DNA from: Diadophis punctatus similis
Taxonomy: Eukaryota; Chordata; Lepidosauria; Squamata; Dipsadidae
Assembly (NCBI GenBank): GCA_023053685.1
Contig: JALIGW010000061.1
Coordinates: forward strand, 3,304,001 to 3,368,000
Length of the DNA stretch: 64,000 bases
Direction: 5' to 3'
Below the pieces are notes generated by a model. The model ran no database searches and was not told the origin of the DNA. It saw only the letters and a list, made by a program, of their open reading frames with translations. Every line of letters starts with the position of its first letter. Within the stretch, counting starts at the first letter, position 1. A program made the position numbers and the translations under genes. Below are positions 23,456-36,090 of the stretch, piece by piece.

Positions 23456-23978
23456 GGTGAGGTTTTTTTCCCAGATACTCACAGGTCTCAGCCAGGAACT
23501 CCACCCCCAGCTTCTGTGAATTGAAAATACAATGCAGTGAGGTTTTTTCCCCCAGATACTCACAGGTCTAAGCCAGGAACTCCACCCCCAGCTTCTTTGA
23601 ATTCAAACTACAATGGAGTGAGGTTTTTTCCCCCAGATACTCAAAAGTCTCACCCAGGAACTCCACCAACAGCTTCTGTGAATTCAAACTACAATCGAGT
23701 GAGGTTTTGTCCCCCAGATACTCACACGTCTCAGCCAGGAACTCCACCAACAGCTTCTGAGAATTCAAACTACAATGCAGTGAGGTTTTGTTCCCCCAGA
23801 TACTCACAGGTCTCAGCCAGGAACTCCACCCCCAGCTTCTGTGAATTCAAACTACAATGGAGTGAAGTGTTTCCCCCGAGATACTCACAGGTATCAGCCA
23901 GGAACTCCACCTCAGCTTCTGTGAATTGAAACTACAATGCAGTGAGGTTTTCCCGCCCAGATACTCACAAGCCTCAGC
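23456..23978. repeat. Linker with GAATTGAAAATAC / ACTCAAAAGTC / CAATCGAGTG monomers
   Basis: About six and a half monomers in the order seen at 9,050-9,480 and again at 39,360-39,790. It includes CTTCTTTGAATTCAAAC near 23,594, where one base change makes a 12-bp palindrome TTTGAATTCAAA, and TTCTGAGAATTC near 23,755. It contains no gene. Confidence 0.8.
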
Positions 23979-25273
23979 CAGGAATTCCACCCCCAGCTTC
24001 TGTGAATTCAAACTAAAATGGATTGAGGTTTTTCTCCCAGATACTCACAGGTCTCAGCCAGGAACTCCACCCCCAGCTTCTGTGAATTCAAACTGCAATG
24101 GAGTGAGGTTTTTTCCCCCAGATACTAACAGGTCTCACCCAAGAACTCCACCCCCAGCTTCTGTGAATTCAAACTACAATGGATTGAGGTTTTGTTCCCC
24201 CAGATACTCACAGGTCTCAGCCAGGAACTCCACTCCCAGCTTCTGTGAATTCAAACTATAATGGGATGTCGTTTTTCCCCCCAGAAACTAACAAGTCTCA
24301 GCCAGGAGCTCCACCCCCAGCTTCTGTGAATTCAAACTACAATGGATTGAGGTTTGTTCCCCCAGATACTCACGGGTCTCAGCCAGGAACTCCACGCCCA
24401 GCTTCTGTGAATTGAAACTACAATGGAGTGAGGTTTGTACCCCCAGATACTCACAGGTCTCAGCCAGGAACTCCACCCCCAGCTTCTGTGAATTCAAACT
24501 ACAATGGAGTGAAGTGTTTCCCCCGAGATACTCACAGGTATCAGCCAGGAACTCCACCCCAGCTTCTGTGAATTGAAATTACAATGCAGTGAGGTTTTTT
24601 TCCCAGATACTCACAGGTCTCAGCCAGGAACTCCACCCCCAGCATCTGTGAATTCAAACTACAATGGAGTGAGGTTTTGTTCCCCCAGATACTCACAGGT
24701 CTCAGCCAAGAACTCCACCCCCAGCTTCTGTGAATTCAAACTACAATGGAGTGAGGTTTCCCCCCCCCCAGATACTCACAGGTCTCAGCAAGGACCTCCA
24801 CCCCCAGCTTTTGTGAATTCAAACTACAATGGAGTGAGGTTTTCCCGCCGATACTCACAGGTCTCAGCCAGGAACTCCACCCCCAGCTTCTGTGAATTCA
24901 AACTACAATGGAGTGAGGTTTTTCCCCCCAGATACTCACAGGTCTCAGCCAGGAACTCCACGCCAAGCTTCTGTGAATTCAAACTACAATGCAGCGAGGT
25001 TTTTCCCCCCAGATACTCACAAGTCTCATCCAGGAACTCCACCCCCAGCTTCTGTGAATTCAAACTACAATGGATTGAGGTTTTGTCCCCCAGATACTCA
25101 CACGTCTCAGCCAGGAACTCCACCAACAGCTTCTGTGAATTCAAACTACAATGGAGTGAGGTTTTTTCCCCGAGATACTAACAAGTCTCAGCCAGGAACT
25201 CCACCCGCAGCTTCTGTGAATTCAAACTACAATGGAGTGAGGTTTCTTCCCCCAGATACTCACAGGTCTCAGC
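23979..25273. repeat. Block D, copy 1 (1,295 bp, 16 monomers)
   Basis: It starts at GGAATTCCACCCCCAGC followed by AACTAAAATGG, and the identical junction recurs at 25,274, so copies 1 and 2 abut. The order is AACTGCAATGG, GGATTGAGGTTTTG, GGGATGTCG, CACGGGTCTC, GAATTGAAATTAC, AGCAAGGACCTCC, TTTTCCCGCC, CCACGCCAAGC, TGCAGCGAGG, CACACGTCTC, CCGAGATACTAAC and TTCTTCCCCCAG. Confidence 0.8.
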
Positions 25274-26650
25274 CAGGAATTCCACCCCCAGCTTCTGTGA
25301 ATTCAAACTAAAATGGATTGAGGTTTTTCTCCCAGATACTCACAGGTCTCAGCCAGGAACTCCACCCCCAGCTTCTGTGAATTCAAACTGCAATGGAGTG
25401 AGGTTTTTTCCCCCAGATACTAACAGGTCTCACCCAAGAACTCCACCCCCAGCTTCTGTGAATTCAAACTACAATGGATTGAGGTTTTGTTCCCCCAGAT
25501 ACTCACAGGTCTCAGCCAGGAACTCCACTCCCAGCTTCTGTGAATTCAAACTATAATGGGATGTCGTTTTTCCCCCCAGAAACTAACAAGTCTCAGCCAG
25601 GAGCTCCACCCCCAGCTTCTGTGAATTCAAACTACAATGGATTGAGGTTTGTTCCCCCAGATACTCACAGGTCTCAGCCAGGAACTCCACCCACAGCTTC
25701 TGTGAATTCAAACTACAATGGAGTGAGGTTTGTTCCCCCAGATACTCACGGGTCTCAGCCAGGAACTCCACGCCCAGCTTCTGTGAATTGAAACTACAAT
25801 GGAGTGAGGTTTGTTCCCCCAGATACTCACAGGTCTCAGCCAGGAACTCCACCCCCAGCTTCTGTGAATTCAAACTACAATGGAGTGAAGTGTTTCCCCC
25901 GAGATACTCACAGGTATCAGCCAGGAACTCCACCCCAGCTTCTGTGAATTGAAATTACAATGCAGTGAGGTTTTTTTCCCAGATACTCACAGGTCTCAGC
26001 CAGGAACTCCACCCCCAGCATCTGTGAATTCAAACTACAATGGAGTGAGGTTTTGTTCCCCCAGATACTCACAGGTCTCAGCCAAGAACTCCACCCCCAG
26101 CTTCTGTGAATTCAAACTACAATGGAGTGAGGTTTTCCCCCCCCCAGATACTCACAGGTCTCAGCAAGGACCTCCACCCCCAGCTTTTGTGAATTCAAAC
26201 TACAATGGAGTGAGGTTTTCCCGCCGATACTCACAGGTCTCAGCCAGGAACTCCACCCCCAGCTTCTGTGAATTCAAACTACAATGGAGTGAGGTTTTTC
26301 CCCCCAGATACTCACAGGTCTCAGCCAGGAACTCCACGCCAAGCTTCTGTGAATTCAAACTACAATGCAGCGAGGTTTTTCCCCCCAGATACTCACAAGT
26401 CTCATCCAGGAACTCCACCCCCAGCTTCTGTGAATTCAAACTACAATGGATTGAGGTTTTGTCCCCCAGATACTCACACGTCTCAGCCAGGAACTCCACC
26501 CCCAGCTTCTGTGAATTCAAACTACAATGGAGTGAGGTTTTTTCCCCGAGATACTAACAAGTCTCAGCCAGGAACTCCACCCGCAGCTTCTGTGAATTCA
26601 AACTACAATGGAGTGAGGTTTCTTCCCCCAGATACTCACAGGTCTCAGCC
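25274..26650. repeat. Block D, copy 2 (~1,376 bp, 17 monomers)
   Basis: It matches copy 1 at an offset of 1,295 bp up to about 24,365/25,660 and then 1,376 bp, because one extra 81-bp monomer (ending CCACCCACAGC) is present near 25,620-25,700. It ends with CCACCCCAGCTTCGGTGAATTG near 26,660. The abutting copies with a one-monomer length difference fit unequal exchange. Confidence 0.8.
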
Positions 26651-26934
26651 AGGAACTCCACCCCAGCTTCGGTGAATTGAAACTACAATGCAGTGAGTTT
26701 TTTTCCCCAGATACTCACAGGTCTCAGCCAGGAACTCCACCCCCAGCATCTGTGAATTCAAACTACAATGGAGTGAGGTTTTGTTCCCCCAGAAACTCAC
26801 AGGTCTCAGCCAGGAACTCCACTCCCAGCTTCTGTGAAATCAAACTACAATGTAGTGAGGTTTCTTCCCCCAGATACTCACAGGTCTCAGCCAGGAACTC
26901 CACCCCCAGCTTCTGTGAATTCAAACTACAATGG
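26651..26934. repeat. Short linker with TTCGGTGAATTG monomer
   Basis: Three to four monomers: CTTCGGTGAATTGAAAC, TGAGTTTTTTTCCCC, AGCATCTGTG, GTTTTGTTCCCCCAGAAACTC and the AAATCAAACTACAATGTAG monomer. The same group recurs at 46,700-46,960, 51,790-52,040 and later copies. It contains no gene. Confidence 0.75.
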
Positions 26935-29900
26935 AGTGAGGTTCCCCCCCCCGATACTCACAGGTCTCAGCCAGGAACTCCACCCCCAGCTTCTGTGAAA
27001 TCAAACAAAAATTGAGTGAGGTTTTTTTCCCAGATACTCACAGGTCTTAGCCAGGAACTCCACCCCCAGCTTCTGTGAATTCAAACTACAATGCAGTGAG
27101 GTTTTGTTCCCCCAGATACTCACAGGTCTCAGCCAGGAACTCCACCCCCAGCTTCTGTGAATTCAAACTACAATGGAGTGAAGTGTTTCCCCCGAGATAC
27201 TCACAGGTATCAGCCAGGAACTCCACCCCAGCTTCTGTGAATTGAAACTACAATGCAGTGAGGTTTTCCCGCCCAGATACTCACAAGCCTCAGCCAGGAA
27301 TTCCACCCCCAGCTTCTGTGAATTCAAACTAAAATGGATTGAAGTTTTTCTCCCATATACTCACAGGTATCAGCCAGGAACTCCACCCCCAGCTTCTGTG
27401 AATTCAAACTGCAATGGAGTGAGGTTTTTTCCCCCAGATACTAACAGGTCTCACCCAAGAACTCCACCCCCAGCTTCTGTGAATTCAAACTACAATGGAT
27501 TGAGGTTTTGTTCCCCCAGATACTCACAGGTCTCAGCCAGGAACTCCACTCCCAGTTTCTGTGAATTCAAACTATAATGGGATGACGTTTTTTCCCCCAG
27601 AAACTAACAAGTCTCAGCCAGGAGCTCCACCCACAGCTTCTGTGAATTCAAACTACAATGGATTGAGGTTTGTTCCCCCAGATACTCACAGGTCTCAGCC
27701 AGGAACTCCACCCCCAGCTTCTGTGAATTCAAACTACAATGGAGTGAGGTTTGTTCCCCCAGATACTCACGGGTCTCAGCCAGGAACTCCACGCCCAGCT
27801 TCTGTGAATTGAAACTACAATGGAGTGAGGTTTGTTCCCCCAGATACTCACAGGTCTCAGCCAGGAACTCCACCCCCAGCTTCTGTGAATTCAAACTACA
27901 ATGGAGTGAAGTGTTTCCGCCGAGATACTCACAGGTATCAGCCAGGAACTCCACCCCAGCTTCTGTGAATTGAAACTACAATGCAGTGAGGTTTTTTTCC
28001 CAGATACTCACAGGTCTCAGCTAGGAACTCCACCCCCAGCATCTGTGAATTCAAACTACAATGGAGTGAGGTTTTGTTCCCCCAGATACTCACAGGTCTC
28101 AGCCTAGAACTCCACCCCCAGCTTCTGTGAATTCAAACTACAATGGAGTGAGGTTTCCGCCCCCCCCAGATACTCACAGGTCTCAGCAAGGACCTCCACC
28201 CCCAGCTTTTGTGAATTCAAACTACAATGGAGTGAGGTTTTCCCGCCGATACTCACAGGTCTCAGCCAGGAACTCCACCCCCAGCTTCTGTGAATTCAAA
28301 CTACAATGGAGTGAGGTTTGTTCCCCCAGATACTCACAGGTCTCAGCCAGGAACTCCACCCCCAGCTTCTGTGAATTCAAACTACAATGGAGGGAGGTCC
28401 CCCCCCCCGATACTCACAGGTCTCAGCCAGGAACTCCACTCCCAGCTTCTGTGAAATCAAACTACAATGTAGTGAGGTTTCTTCCCCCACATACTCACAG
28501 GTCTCAGCCAGGAAATCCACCCCCAGCTTCTGTGAATTCAAACTACAATGGAGTGAGGTTTTCTTTCCCCAGAAACTCACAGGTATCAGCCAGGAACTCC
28601 ACCCCAGCTTCGGTGAATTGAAACTACAATGCAGTGAGTTTTTTTCCCCAGATACTCACAGGTCTCAGCCAGGAACTCCACCCCCAGCATCTGTGAATTC
28701 AAACTACAATGGAGTGAGGTTTTGTTCCCCCAGATACTCACAGGTCTCAGCCAACAACTCCAACCCCAGCTTCTGTGAATTCAAACTAGAATGGAGGGAG
28801 GTTCCCCCCCCCGTTACTCACAGGTCTCAGCCAGGAACTCCACCCGCAGCTTCTGTGAAATCAAACTACAATGGAGTGAGGTTTGTTCTCCCAGATACTC
28901 ACAGGTCTCAGCCAGGAACTCCACGCCCAGCTTCTGTGAATTCAAACTACAATGTAGTGAGGTTTGTTCCCCCAGATACTCACAGGTCTCAGCCAGGAAC
29001 TCCACCCCCAGCTTCTGTTAATTCAAACTACAATGGAGTGAGGTTTGTTCCCTCAGATCCTCACAGGTCTCAGCCAGGAACTCCACCCCCAGTTTCTGTG
29101 AATTCAAACTACAATGGAGTGAGGTTTTTCCCCCCAGATACTCACAGGTATCAGCCAGGAACTCCACCCCAGCTTCTGTGAATTGAAACTACAATGCAGT
29201 GAGGTTTTTCTCCCAGATACTCACAGGTCTCAGCCAGGAACTCCACCAAGAGCTTCTGTGAAATCAAACAAAAATTGAGTGAGGTTTTTTTCCCATATAC
29301 TCACAGGTCTTAGCCAGGAACTCCACCCCCAGTTTCTGTGAATTCAAACTACAATGCAGTGAGGTTTTGTTCCCCCAGATACTCACAGGTCTCAGCCAGG
29401 AACTCCACCCCCAGCTTCTGTGAATTCAAACTACAATGGAGTGAAGTGTTTCCCCCGAGATACTCACAGGTATCAGCCAGGAACTCCACCCCAGCTTCTG
29501 TGAATTGAAACTACAATGCAGTGAGGTTTTCCCGCCCAGATACTCACAAGCCTCAGCCAGGAATTCCACCCCCAGCTTCTGTGAATTCAAACTAAAATGG
29601 ATTGAGGTTTTTCTCCCAGATACTCACAGGTCTCAGCCAGGAACTCCACCCACAGCTTCTGTGAATTCAAACTACAATGGAGTGAGGTTTTTTCCCCGAG
29701 ATACTAACAAGTCTCAGCCAGGAACTCCACCCGCAGCTTCTGTGAATTCAAACTACAATGGAGTGAGGTTTCTTCCCCCAGATACTCACAGGTCTCAGCC
29801 AGGAACTCCACGCCCAGCTTCTGTGAATTCAAACTACAATGTAGTGAGGTTTGTTCCCCCAGATACTCACAGGTCTCAGCCAGTAACTCCACCCCCAGCT

Positions 29901-30310
29901 TCTGTGAATTCAAACTACAATGGAGTGAGGTTTGTTCCCTCAGATCCTCACAGGTCTCAGCCAGGAACTCCACCCCCAGTTTCTGTGAATTCAAACTACA
30001 ATGGAGTGAGGTTTTTCCCCCCAGATACTCACAGGTATCAGCCAGGAACTCCACCCCAGCTTCTGTGAATTGAAACTACAATGCAGTGAGGTTTTTCTCC
30101 CAGATACACACAGGTCTCAGCCAAGAACTCCACCCACAGCTTCTGTGAATTCAAACTACAATGGAGTGAGGTTCCCCCCCCCCCGATACTCACAGGTCTC
30201 AGCCAGGAACTCCACCCCCAGCTTCTGTGAAATCAAACAAAAATTGAGTGAGGTTTTTTTCCCAGATACTCACAGGTCTTAGCCAGGAACTCCACCCCCA
30301 GCTTCTGTGA
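26935..30310. repeat. Higher-order block E, copy 1 (~3.4 kb)
   Basis: It begins with a poly-C monomer and AAATCAAACAAAAATTG and passes through AAGCCTC monomers at 27,242 and 29,505. It matches copy 2 at offsets of 3,872-3,957. It lacks one GGTTTGTTCCCCCAG monomer near 28,500 that copies 2 and 3 keep, visible as an 81-bp jump in offset. Private changes include CTCCCATATACTC near 27,350 and 29,290, and AGCCAGTAACTCC near 29,880. Confidence 0.8.
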
Positions 30311-30808
30311 ATTCAAACTACAATGGAGTGAGGTTTTCCCCCCCCCAGATACTCACAGGTCTCAACAAGGACCTCCACCCCCAGCTTTTGTGAATTCAAA
30401 CTACAATGGAGTGAGGTTTTCCCGCCGATACTCACAGGTCTCAGCCAGGAACTCCACCCCCAGCTTCTGTGAATTCAAACTACAATGGAGTGAGGTTTTT
30501 CCCCCCAGATACTCACAGGTCTCAGCCAGGAACTCCACGCCAAGCTTCTGTGAATTCAAACTATAATGCAGCGAGGTTTTTCCCCCCAGATACTCACAAG
30601 TCTCATCCAGGAACTCCACCCCCAGCTTCTGTGAATTCAAACTACAATGGATTGAGGTTTTGTCCCCCAGATACTCACACGTCTCAGCCAGGAACTCCAC
30701 CCCAGCTTCTGTGAATTGAAACTACAATGCAGTGAGGTTTTTTTCCCAGATACACACAGGTCTCAGCCAAGAACTCCACCCACAGCTTCTGTGAATTCAA
30801 ACTACAAT
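30311..30808. repeat. Linker between block E copies 1 and 2
   Basis: About six monomers: poly-C with TCTCAACAAGGACC (30,360), TTTTCCCGCCGATAC, CCACGCCAAGC, TATAATGCAGCGAGG, CTCATCCAGG, CACACGTCTC and a one-C-short junction to GAATTGAAAC. It is a shortened version of the AGCAAGGACC to CACACGTCTC run present in block A. It contains no gene. Confidence 0.75.
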
Positions 30809-33800
30809 GGAGTGAGGTTCCCCCCCCGATACTCACAGGTCTCAGCCAGGAACTCCACCCCCAGCTTCTGTGAAATCAAACAAAAATTGAGTGAGGTTTT
30901 TTTCCCAGATACTCACAGGTCTTAGCCAGGAACTCCACCCCCAGCTTCTGTGAATTCAAACTACAATGCAATGAGGTTTTGTTCCCCCAGATACTCACAG
31001 GTCTCAGCCAGGAACTCCACCCCCAGCTTCTGTGAATTCAAACTACAATGGAGTGAAGTGTTTCCCCCGAGATACTCACAGGTATCAGCGAGGAACTCCA
31101 CCCCAGCTTCTGTGAATTGAAACTACAATGCAGTGAGGTTTTCCCGCCCAGATACTCACAAGCCTCAGCCAGGAATTCCACCCCCAGCTTCTGTGAATTC
31201 AAACTAAAATGGATTGAAGTTTTTCTCCCAGATACTCACAGGTCTCAGCCAGGAACTCCACCCCCAGCTTCTGTGAATTCAAACTGCAATGGAGTGAGGT
31301 TTTTTCCCCCAGATACTAACAGGTCTCACCCAAGAACTCCACCCCCAGCTTCTGTGAATTCAAACTACAATGGATTGAGGTTTTGTTCCCCCAGATACTC
31401 ACAGGTCTCAGCCAGGAACTCCACTCCCAGTTTCTGTGAATTCAAACTATAATGGGATGACGTTTTTTCCCCCAGAAACTAACAAGTCTCAGCCAGGAGC
31501 TCCACCCACAGCTTCTGTGAATTCAAACTACAATGGATTGAGGTTTGTTCCCCCAGATACTCACAGGTCTCAGCCAGGAACTCCACCCCCAGCTTCTGTG
31601 AATTCAAACTACAATGGAGTGAGGTTTGTTCCCCCAGATACTCACGGGTCTCAGCCAGGAACTCCACGCCCAGCTTCTGTGAATTGAAACTACAATGGAG
31701 TGAGGTTTGTTCCCCCAGATACTCACAGGTCTCAGCCAGGAACTCCACCCCCAGCTTCTGTGAATTCAAACTACAATGGAGTGAAGTGTTTCCCCCGAGA
31801 TACTCACAGGTATCAGCCAGGAACTCCACCCCAGCTTCTGTGAATTGAAACTACAATGCAGTGAGTTTTTTTTCCCAGATACTCACAGGTCTCAGCTAGG
31901 AACTCCACCCCCAGCATCTGTGAATTCAAACTACAATGGAGTGAGGTTTTGTTCCCCCAGATACTCACAGGTCTCAGCCTAGAACTCCACCCCCAGCTTC
32001 TGTGAATTCAAACTACAATGGAGTGAGGTTTCCCCCCCCCAGATACTCACAGGTCTCAGCAAGGACCTCCACCCCCAGCTTTTGTGAATTCAAACTACAA
32101 TGGAGTGAGGTTTTCCCGCCGATACTCACAGGTCTCAGCCAGGAACTCCACCCCCAGCTTCTGTGAATTCAAACTACAATGGAGTGAGGTTTGTTCCCCC
32201 AGATACTCACAGGTCTCAGCCAGGAACTCCACCCCCAGCTTCTGTGAATTCAAACTACAATGGAGGGAGGTCCCCCCCCCGATACTCACAGGTCTCAGCC
32301 AGGAACTCCACTCCCAGCTTCTGTGAAATCAAACTACAATGTAGGGAGGTTTCTTCCCCCCCATACCCACAGGTCTCAGCCAGGAACTCCACCCCCAGCT
32401 TCTGTGAATTCAAACTACAATGGAGTGAGGTTTGTTCCCCCAAATACTCACAGGTCTCAGCCAGGAAATCCACCCCCAGCTTCTGTGAATTCAAACTACA
32501 ATGGAGTGAGGTTTTCTTTCCCCAGAAACTCACAGGTATCAGCCAGGAACTCCACCCCAGCTTCGGTGAATTGAAACTACAATGCAGTGAGTTTTTTTCC
32601 CCAGATACTCACAGGTCTCAGCCAGGAACTCCACCCCCAGCATCTGTGAATTCAAACTACAATGGAGTGAGGTTTTGTTCCCCCAGATACTCACAGGTCT
32701 CAGCCAACAACTCCAACCCCAGCTTCTGTGAATTCAAACTAGAATGGAGGGAGGTTCCCCCCCCCCCATTACTCACAGGTCTCAGCCAGGAACTCCACCC
32801 GCAGCTTCTGTGAAATCAAACTACAATGGAGTGAGGTTTGTTCCCCCAGATACTCACAGGTCTCAGCCAGGAACTCCACGCCCAGCTTCTGTGAATTCAA
32901 ACTACAATGTAGTGAGGTTTGTTCCCCCAGATACTCACAGGTCTCAGCCAGGAACTCCACCCCCAGCTTCTGTTAATTCAAACTACAATGGAGTGAGGTT
33001 TGTTCCCTCAGATCCTCACAGGTCTTAGCCAGGAACTCCACCCCAGCTTCTGTGAATTGAAACTACAATGCAGTGAGGTTTTTCTCCCAGATACACACAG
33101 GTCTCAGCCAAGAACTCCACCCACAGCTTCTGTGAATTCAAACTACAATGGAGTGAGGTTCCCCCCCCCCCCGATACTCACAGGTCTCAGCCAGGAACTC
33201 CACCAACAGCTTCTGTGAAATCAAACAAAAATTGAGTGAGGTTTTTTTCCCAGATACTCACAGGTCTTAGCCAGGAACTCCACCCCCAGCTTCTGTGAAT
33301 TCAAACAACAATGCAGTGAGGTTTTGTTCCCCCAGATACTCACAGGTCTCAGCCAGGAACTCCACCCCCAGCTTCTGTGAATTCAAACTACAATGGAGTG
33401 AAGTGTTTCCCCCGAGATACTCACAGGTATCAGCCAGGAACTCCACCCCAGCTTCTGTGAATTGAAACTACAATGCAGTGAGGTTTTCCCGCCCAGATAC
33501 TCCCAAGCCTCAGCCAGGAATTCCACCCCCAGCTTCTGTGAATTCAAACTAAAATGGATTGAGGTTTTTCTCCCAGATACTCACAGGTCTCAGCCAGGAA
33601 CTCCACCCACAGCTTCTGTGAATTCAAACTACAATGGAGTGAGGTTTTTTCCCCGAGATACTAACAAGTCTCAGCCAGGAACTCCACCCGCAGCTTCTGT
33701 GAATTCAAACTACAATGGAGTGAGGTTTCTTCCCCCAGATACTCACAGGTCTCAGCCAGGAACTCCACGCCCAGCTTCTGTGAATTCAAACTACAATGTA

Positions 33801-34130
33801 GTGAGGTTTGTTCCCCCAGATACTCACAGGTCTCAGCCAGGAACTCCACCCCCAGCTTCTGTGAATTCAAACTACAATGGAGTGAGGTTTGTTCCCTCAG
33901 ATCCTCACAGGTCTCAGCCAGGAACTCCACCCCCAGTTTCTGTGAATTCAAACTACAATGGAGTGAGGTTTTTCCCCCCAGATACTCACAGGTATCAGCC
34001 AGGAACTCCACCCCAGCTTCTGTGAATTGAAACTACAATGCAGTGAGGTTTTTCTCCCAGATACACACAGGTCTCAGCCAAGAACTCCACCCACAGCTTC
34101 TGTGAATTCAAACTACAATGGAGTGAGGTT
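30809..34130. repeat. Higher-order block E, copy 2 (~3.3 kb)
   Basis: Same subtype order as copy 1, including AAGCCTC monomers at 31,117 and 33,462. Private changes are TGTAGGGAGG with CCATACCCACAGG near 32,341, CAAATACTCAC near 32,440, GGTATCAGCGAGG near 31,085 and ACTCCCAAGCCTC near 33,500. Near 33,020 a TCTTAGCC monomer joins directly to CCACCCCAGC, dropping about two monomers present in copy 1. Confidence 0.8.
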
Positions 34131-34144
34131 CCCCCCCCCCCCCC
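34131..34144 (+). repeat. Longest poly-C tract (C14) in the variable pyrimidine segment
   Basis: A run of 14 C follows GAGTGAGGTT and precedes GATACTCACAGG. The same place in other copies has runs of about 6 to 13 C, for example C13 at 19,825-19,837 and C11 at 18,772-18,782. Slippage, real length polymorphism or sequencing homopolymer error could each explain it. Confidence 0.85.
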
Positions 34145-36090
34145 GATACTCACAGGTCTCAGCCAGGAACTCCACCCCCAGCTTCTGTGAAATCAAACAA
34201 AAATTGAGTGAGGTTTTTTTCCCAGATACTCACAGGTCTTAGCCAGGAACTCCACCCCCAGCTTCTGTGAATTCAAACTACAATGCAGTGAGGTTTTGTT
34301 CCCCCAGATACTCACAGGTCTCAGCCAGGAACTCCACCCCCAGCTTCTGTGAATTCAAACTACAATGGAGTGAAGTGTTTCCCCCGAGATACTCACAGGT
34401 ATCAGCCAGGAACTCCACCCCAGCTTCTGTGAATTGAAACTACAATGCAGTGAGGTTTTCCCGCCCAGATACTCACAAGCCTCAGCCAGGAATTCCACCC
34501 CCAGCTTCTGTGAATTCAAACTAAAATGGATTGAAGTTTTTCTCCCAGATACTCACAGGTCTCAGCCAGGAACTCCACCCCCAGCTTCTGTGAATTCAAA
34601 CTGCAATGGAGTGAGGTTTTTTCCCCCAGATACTAACAGGTCTCACCCAAGAACTCCACCCCCAGCTTCTGTGAATTCAAACTACAATGGATTGAGGTTT
34701 TGTTCCCCCAGATACTCACAGGTCTCAGCCAGGAACTCCACTCCCAGCTTCTGTGAATTCAAACTATAATGGGATGACGTTTTTCCCCCCAGAAACTAAC
34801 AAGTCTCAGCCAGGAGCTCCACCCACAGCTTCTGTGAATTCAAACTACAATGGATTGAGGTTTGTTCCCCCAGATACTCACAGGTCTCAGCCAGGAACTC
34901 CACCCCCAGCTTCTGTGAATTCAAACTACAATGGAGTGAGGTTTGTTCCCCCAGATACTCACGGGTCTCAGCCAGGAACTCCACGCCCAGCTTCTGTGAA
35001 TTGAAACTACAATGGAGTGAGGTTTGTTCCCCCAGATACTCACAGGTCTCAGCCAGGAACTCCACCCCCAGCTTCTGTGAATTCAAACTACAATGGAGTG
35101 AAGTGTTTCCCCCGAGATACTCACAGGTATCAGCCAGGAACTCCACCCCAGCTTCTGTGAATTGAAACTACAATGCAGTGAGGTTTTTTTCCCAGATACT
35201 CACAGGTCTCAGCTAGGAACTCCACCCCCAGCATCTGTGAATTCAAACTACAATGGAGTGAGGTTTTGTTCCCCCAGATACTCACAGGTCTCAGCCTAGA
35301 ACTCCACCCCCAGCTTCTGTGAATTCAAACTATAATGGAGTGAGGTTTTCCCCCCCCCAGATACTCACAGGTCTCAGCAAGGACCTCCACCCCCAGCTTT
35401 TGTGAATTCAAACTACAATGGAGTGAGGTTTTCCAGCCGATACTCACAGGTCTCAGCCAGGAACTCCACCCCCAGCTTCTGTGAATTCAAACTACAATGG
35501 AGTGAGGTTTGTTCCCCCAGATACTCACAGGTCTCAGCCAGGAACTCCACCCCCAGCTTCTGTGAATTCAAACTACAATGGAGGGAGGTCCCCCCCCCCG
35601 ATACTCACAGGTCTCAGCCAGGAACTCCACTCCCAGCTTCTGTGAAATCAAACTACAATGTAGTGAGGTTTCTTCCCCCACATACTCACAGGTCTCAGCC
35701 AGGAACTCCACCCCCAGCTTCTGTGAATTCAAACTACAATGGAGTGAGGTTTGTTCCCCCAGATACTCACAGGTCTCAGCCAGGAAATCCACCCCCAGCT
35801 TCTGTGAATTCAAACTACAATGGAGTGAGGTTTTCTTTCCCCAGAAACTCACAGGTATCAGCCAGGAACTCCACCCCAGCTTCGGTGAATTGAAACTACA
35901 ATGCAGTGAGTTTTTTTCCCCAGATACTCACAGGTCTCAGCCAGGAACTCCACCCCCAGCATCTGTGAATTCAAACTACAATGGAGTGAGGTTTTGTTCC
36001 CCCAGATACTCACAGGTCTCAGCCAACAACTCCAACCCCAGCTTCTGTGAATTCAAACTAGAATGGAGGGAGGTTCCCCCCCCCCCGTTA
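34145..36090. repeat. Higher-order block E, copy 3 (core only)
   Basis: The core starts at the C14 tract (34,131) and repeats 30,809-32,770 at an offset of 3,317-3,318: AAATCAAACAAAAATTG, AAGTGTTTCCCCCGAG, AAGCCTC (34,434), AACTGCAATGG, GGGATGACG, CACGGGTCTC, GGTCTCAGCTAGG, AGCCTAGAAC, AGCAAGGACC and the GGAGGGAGG poly-C monomers. It carries TTTTCCAGCC near 35,430, losing the E2F-like CpG. It ends at the second GGAGGGAGG monomer. Confidence 0.8.

Noticed and set aside
26651..26690. CENP-B box, prompted by TTCG in CTTCGGTGAATTG
   Set aside because: The CENP-B box needs TTCG, then A and CGGG at fixed spacing. Here TTCG is followed by GTGAATTGAAAC with no CGGG. No other subtype fits.
34131..34144. 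G-quadruplex on the minus strand from the G14 run
   Set aside because: A single long G run lacks the four closely spaced G tracts needed for an ordinary intramolecular quadruplex; the next G5 is tens of bases away. Intermolecular forms cannot be judged from sequence.
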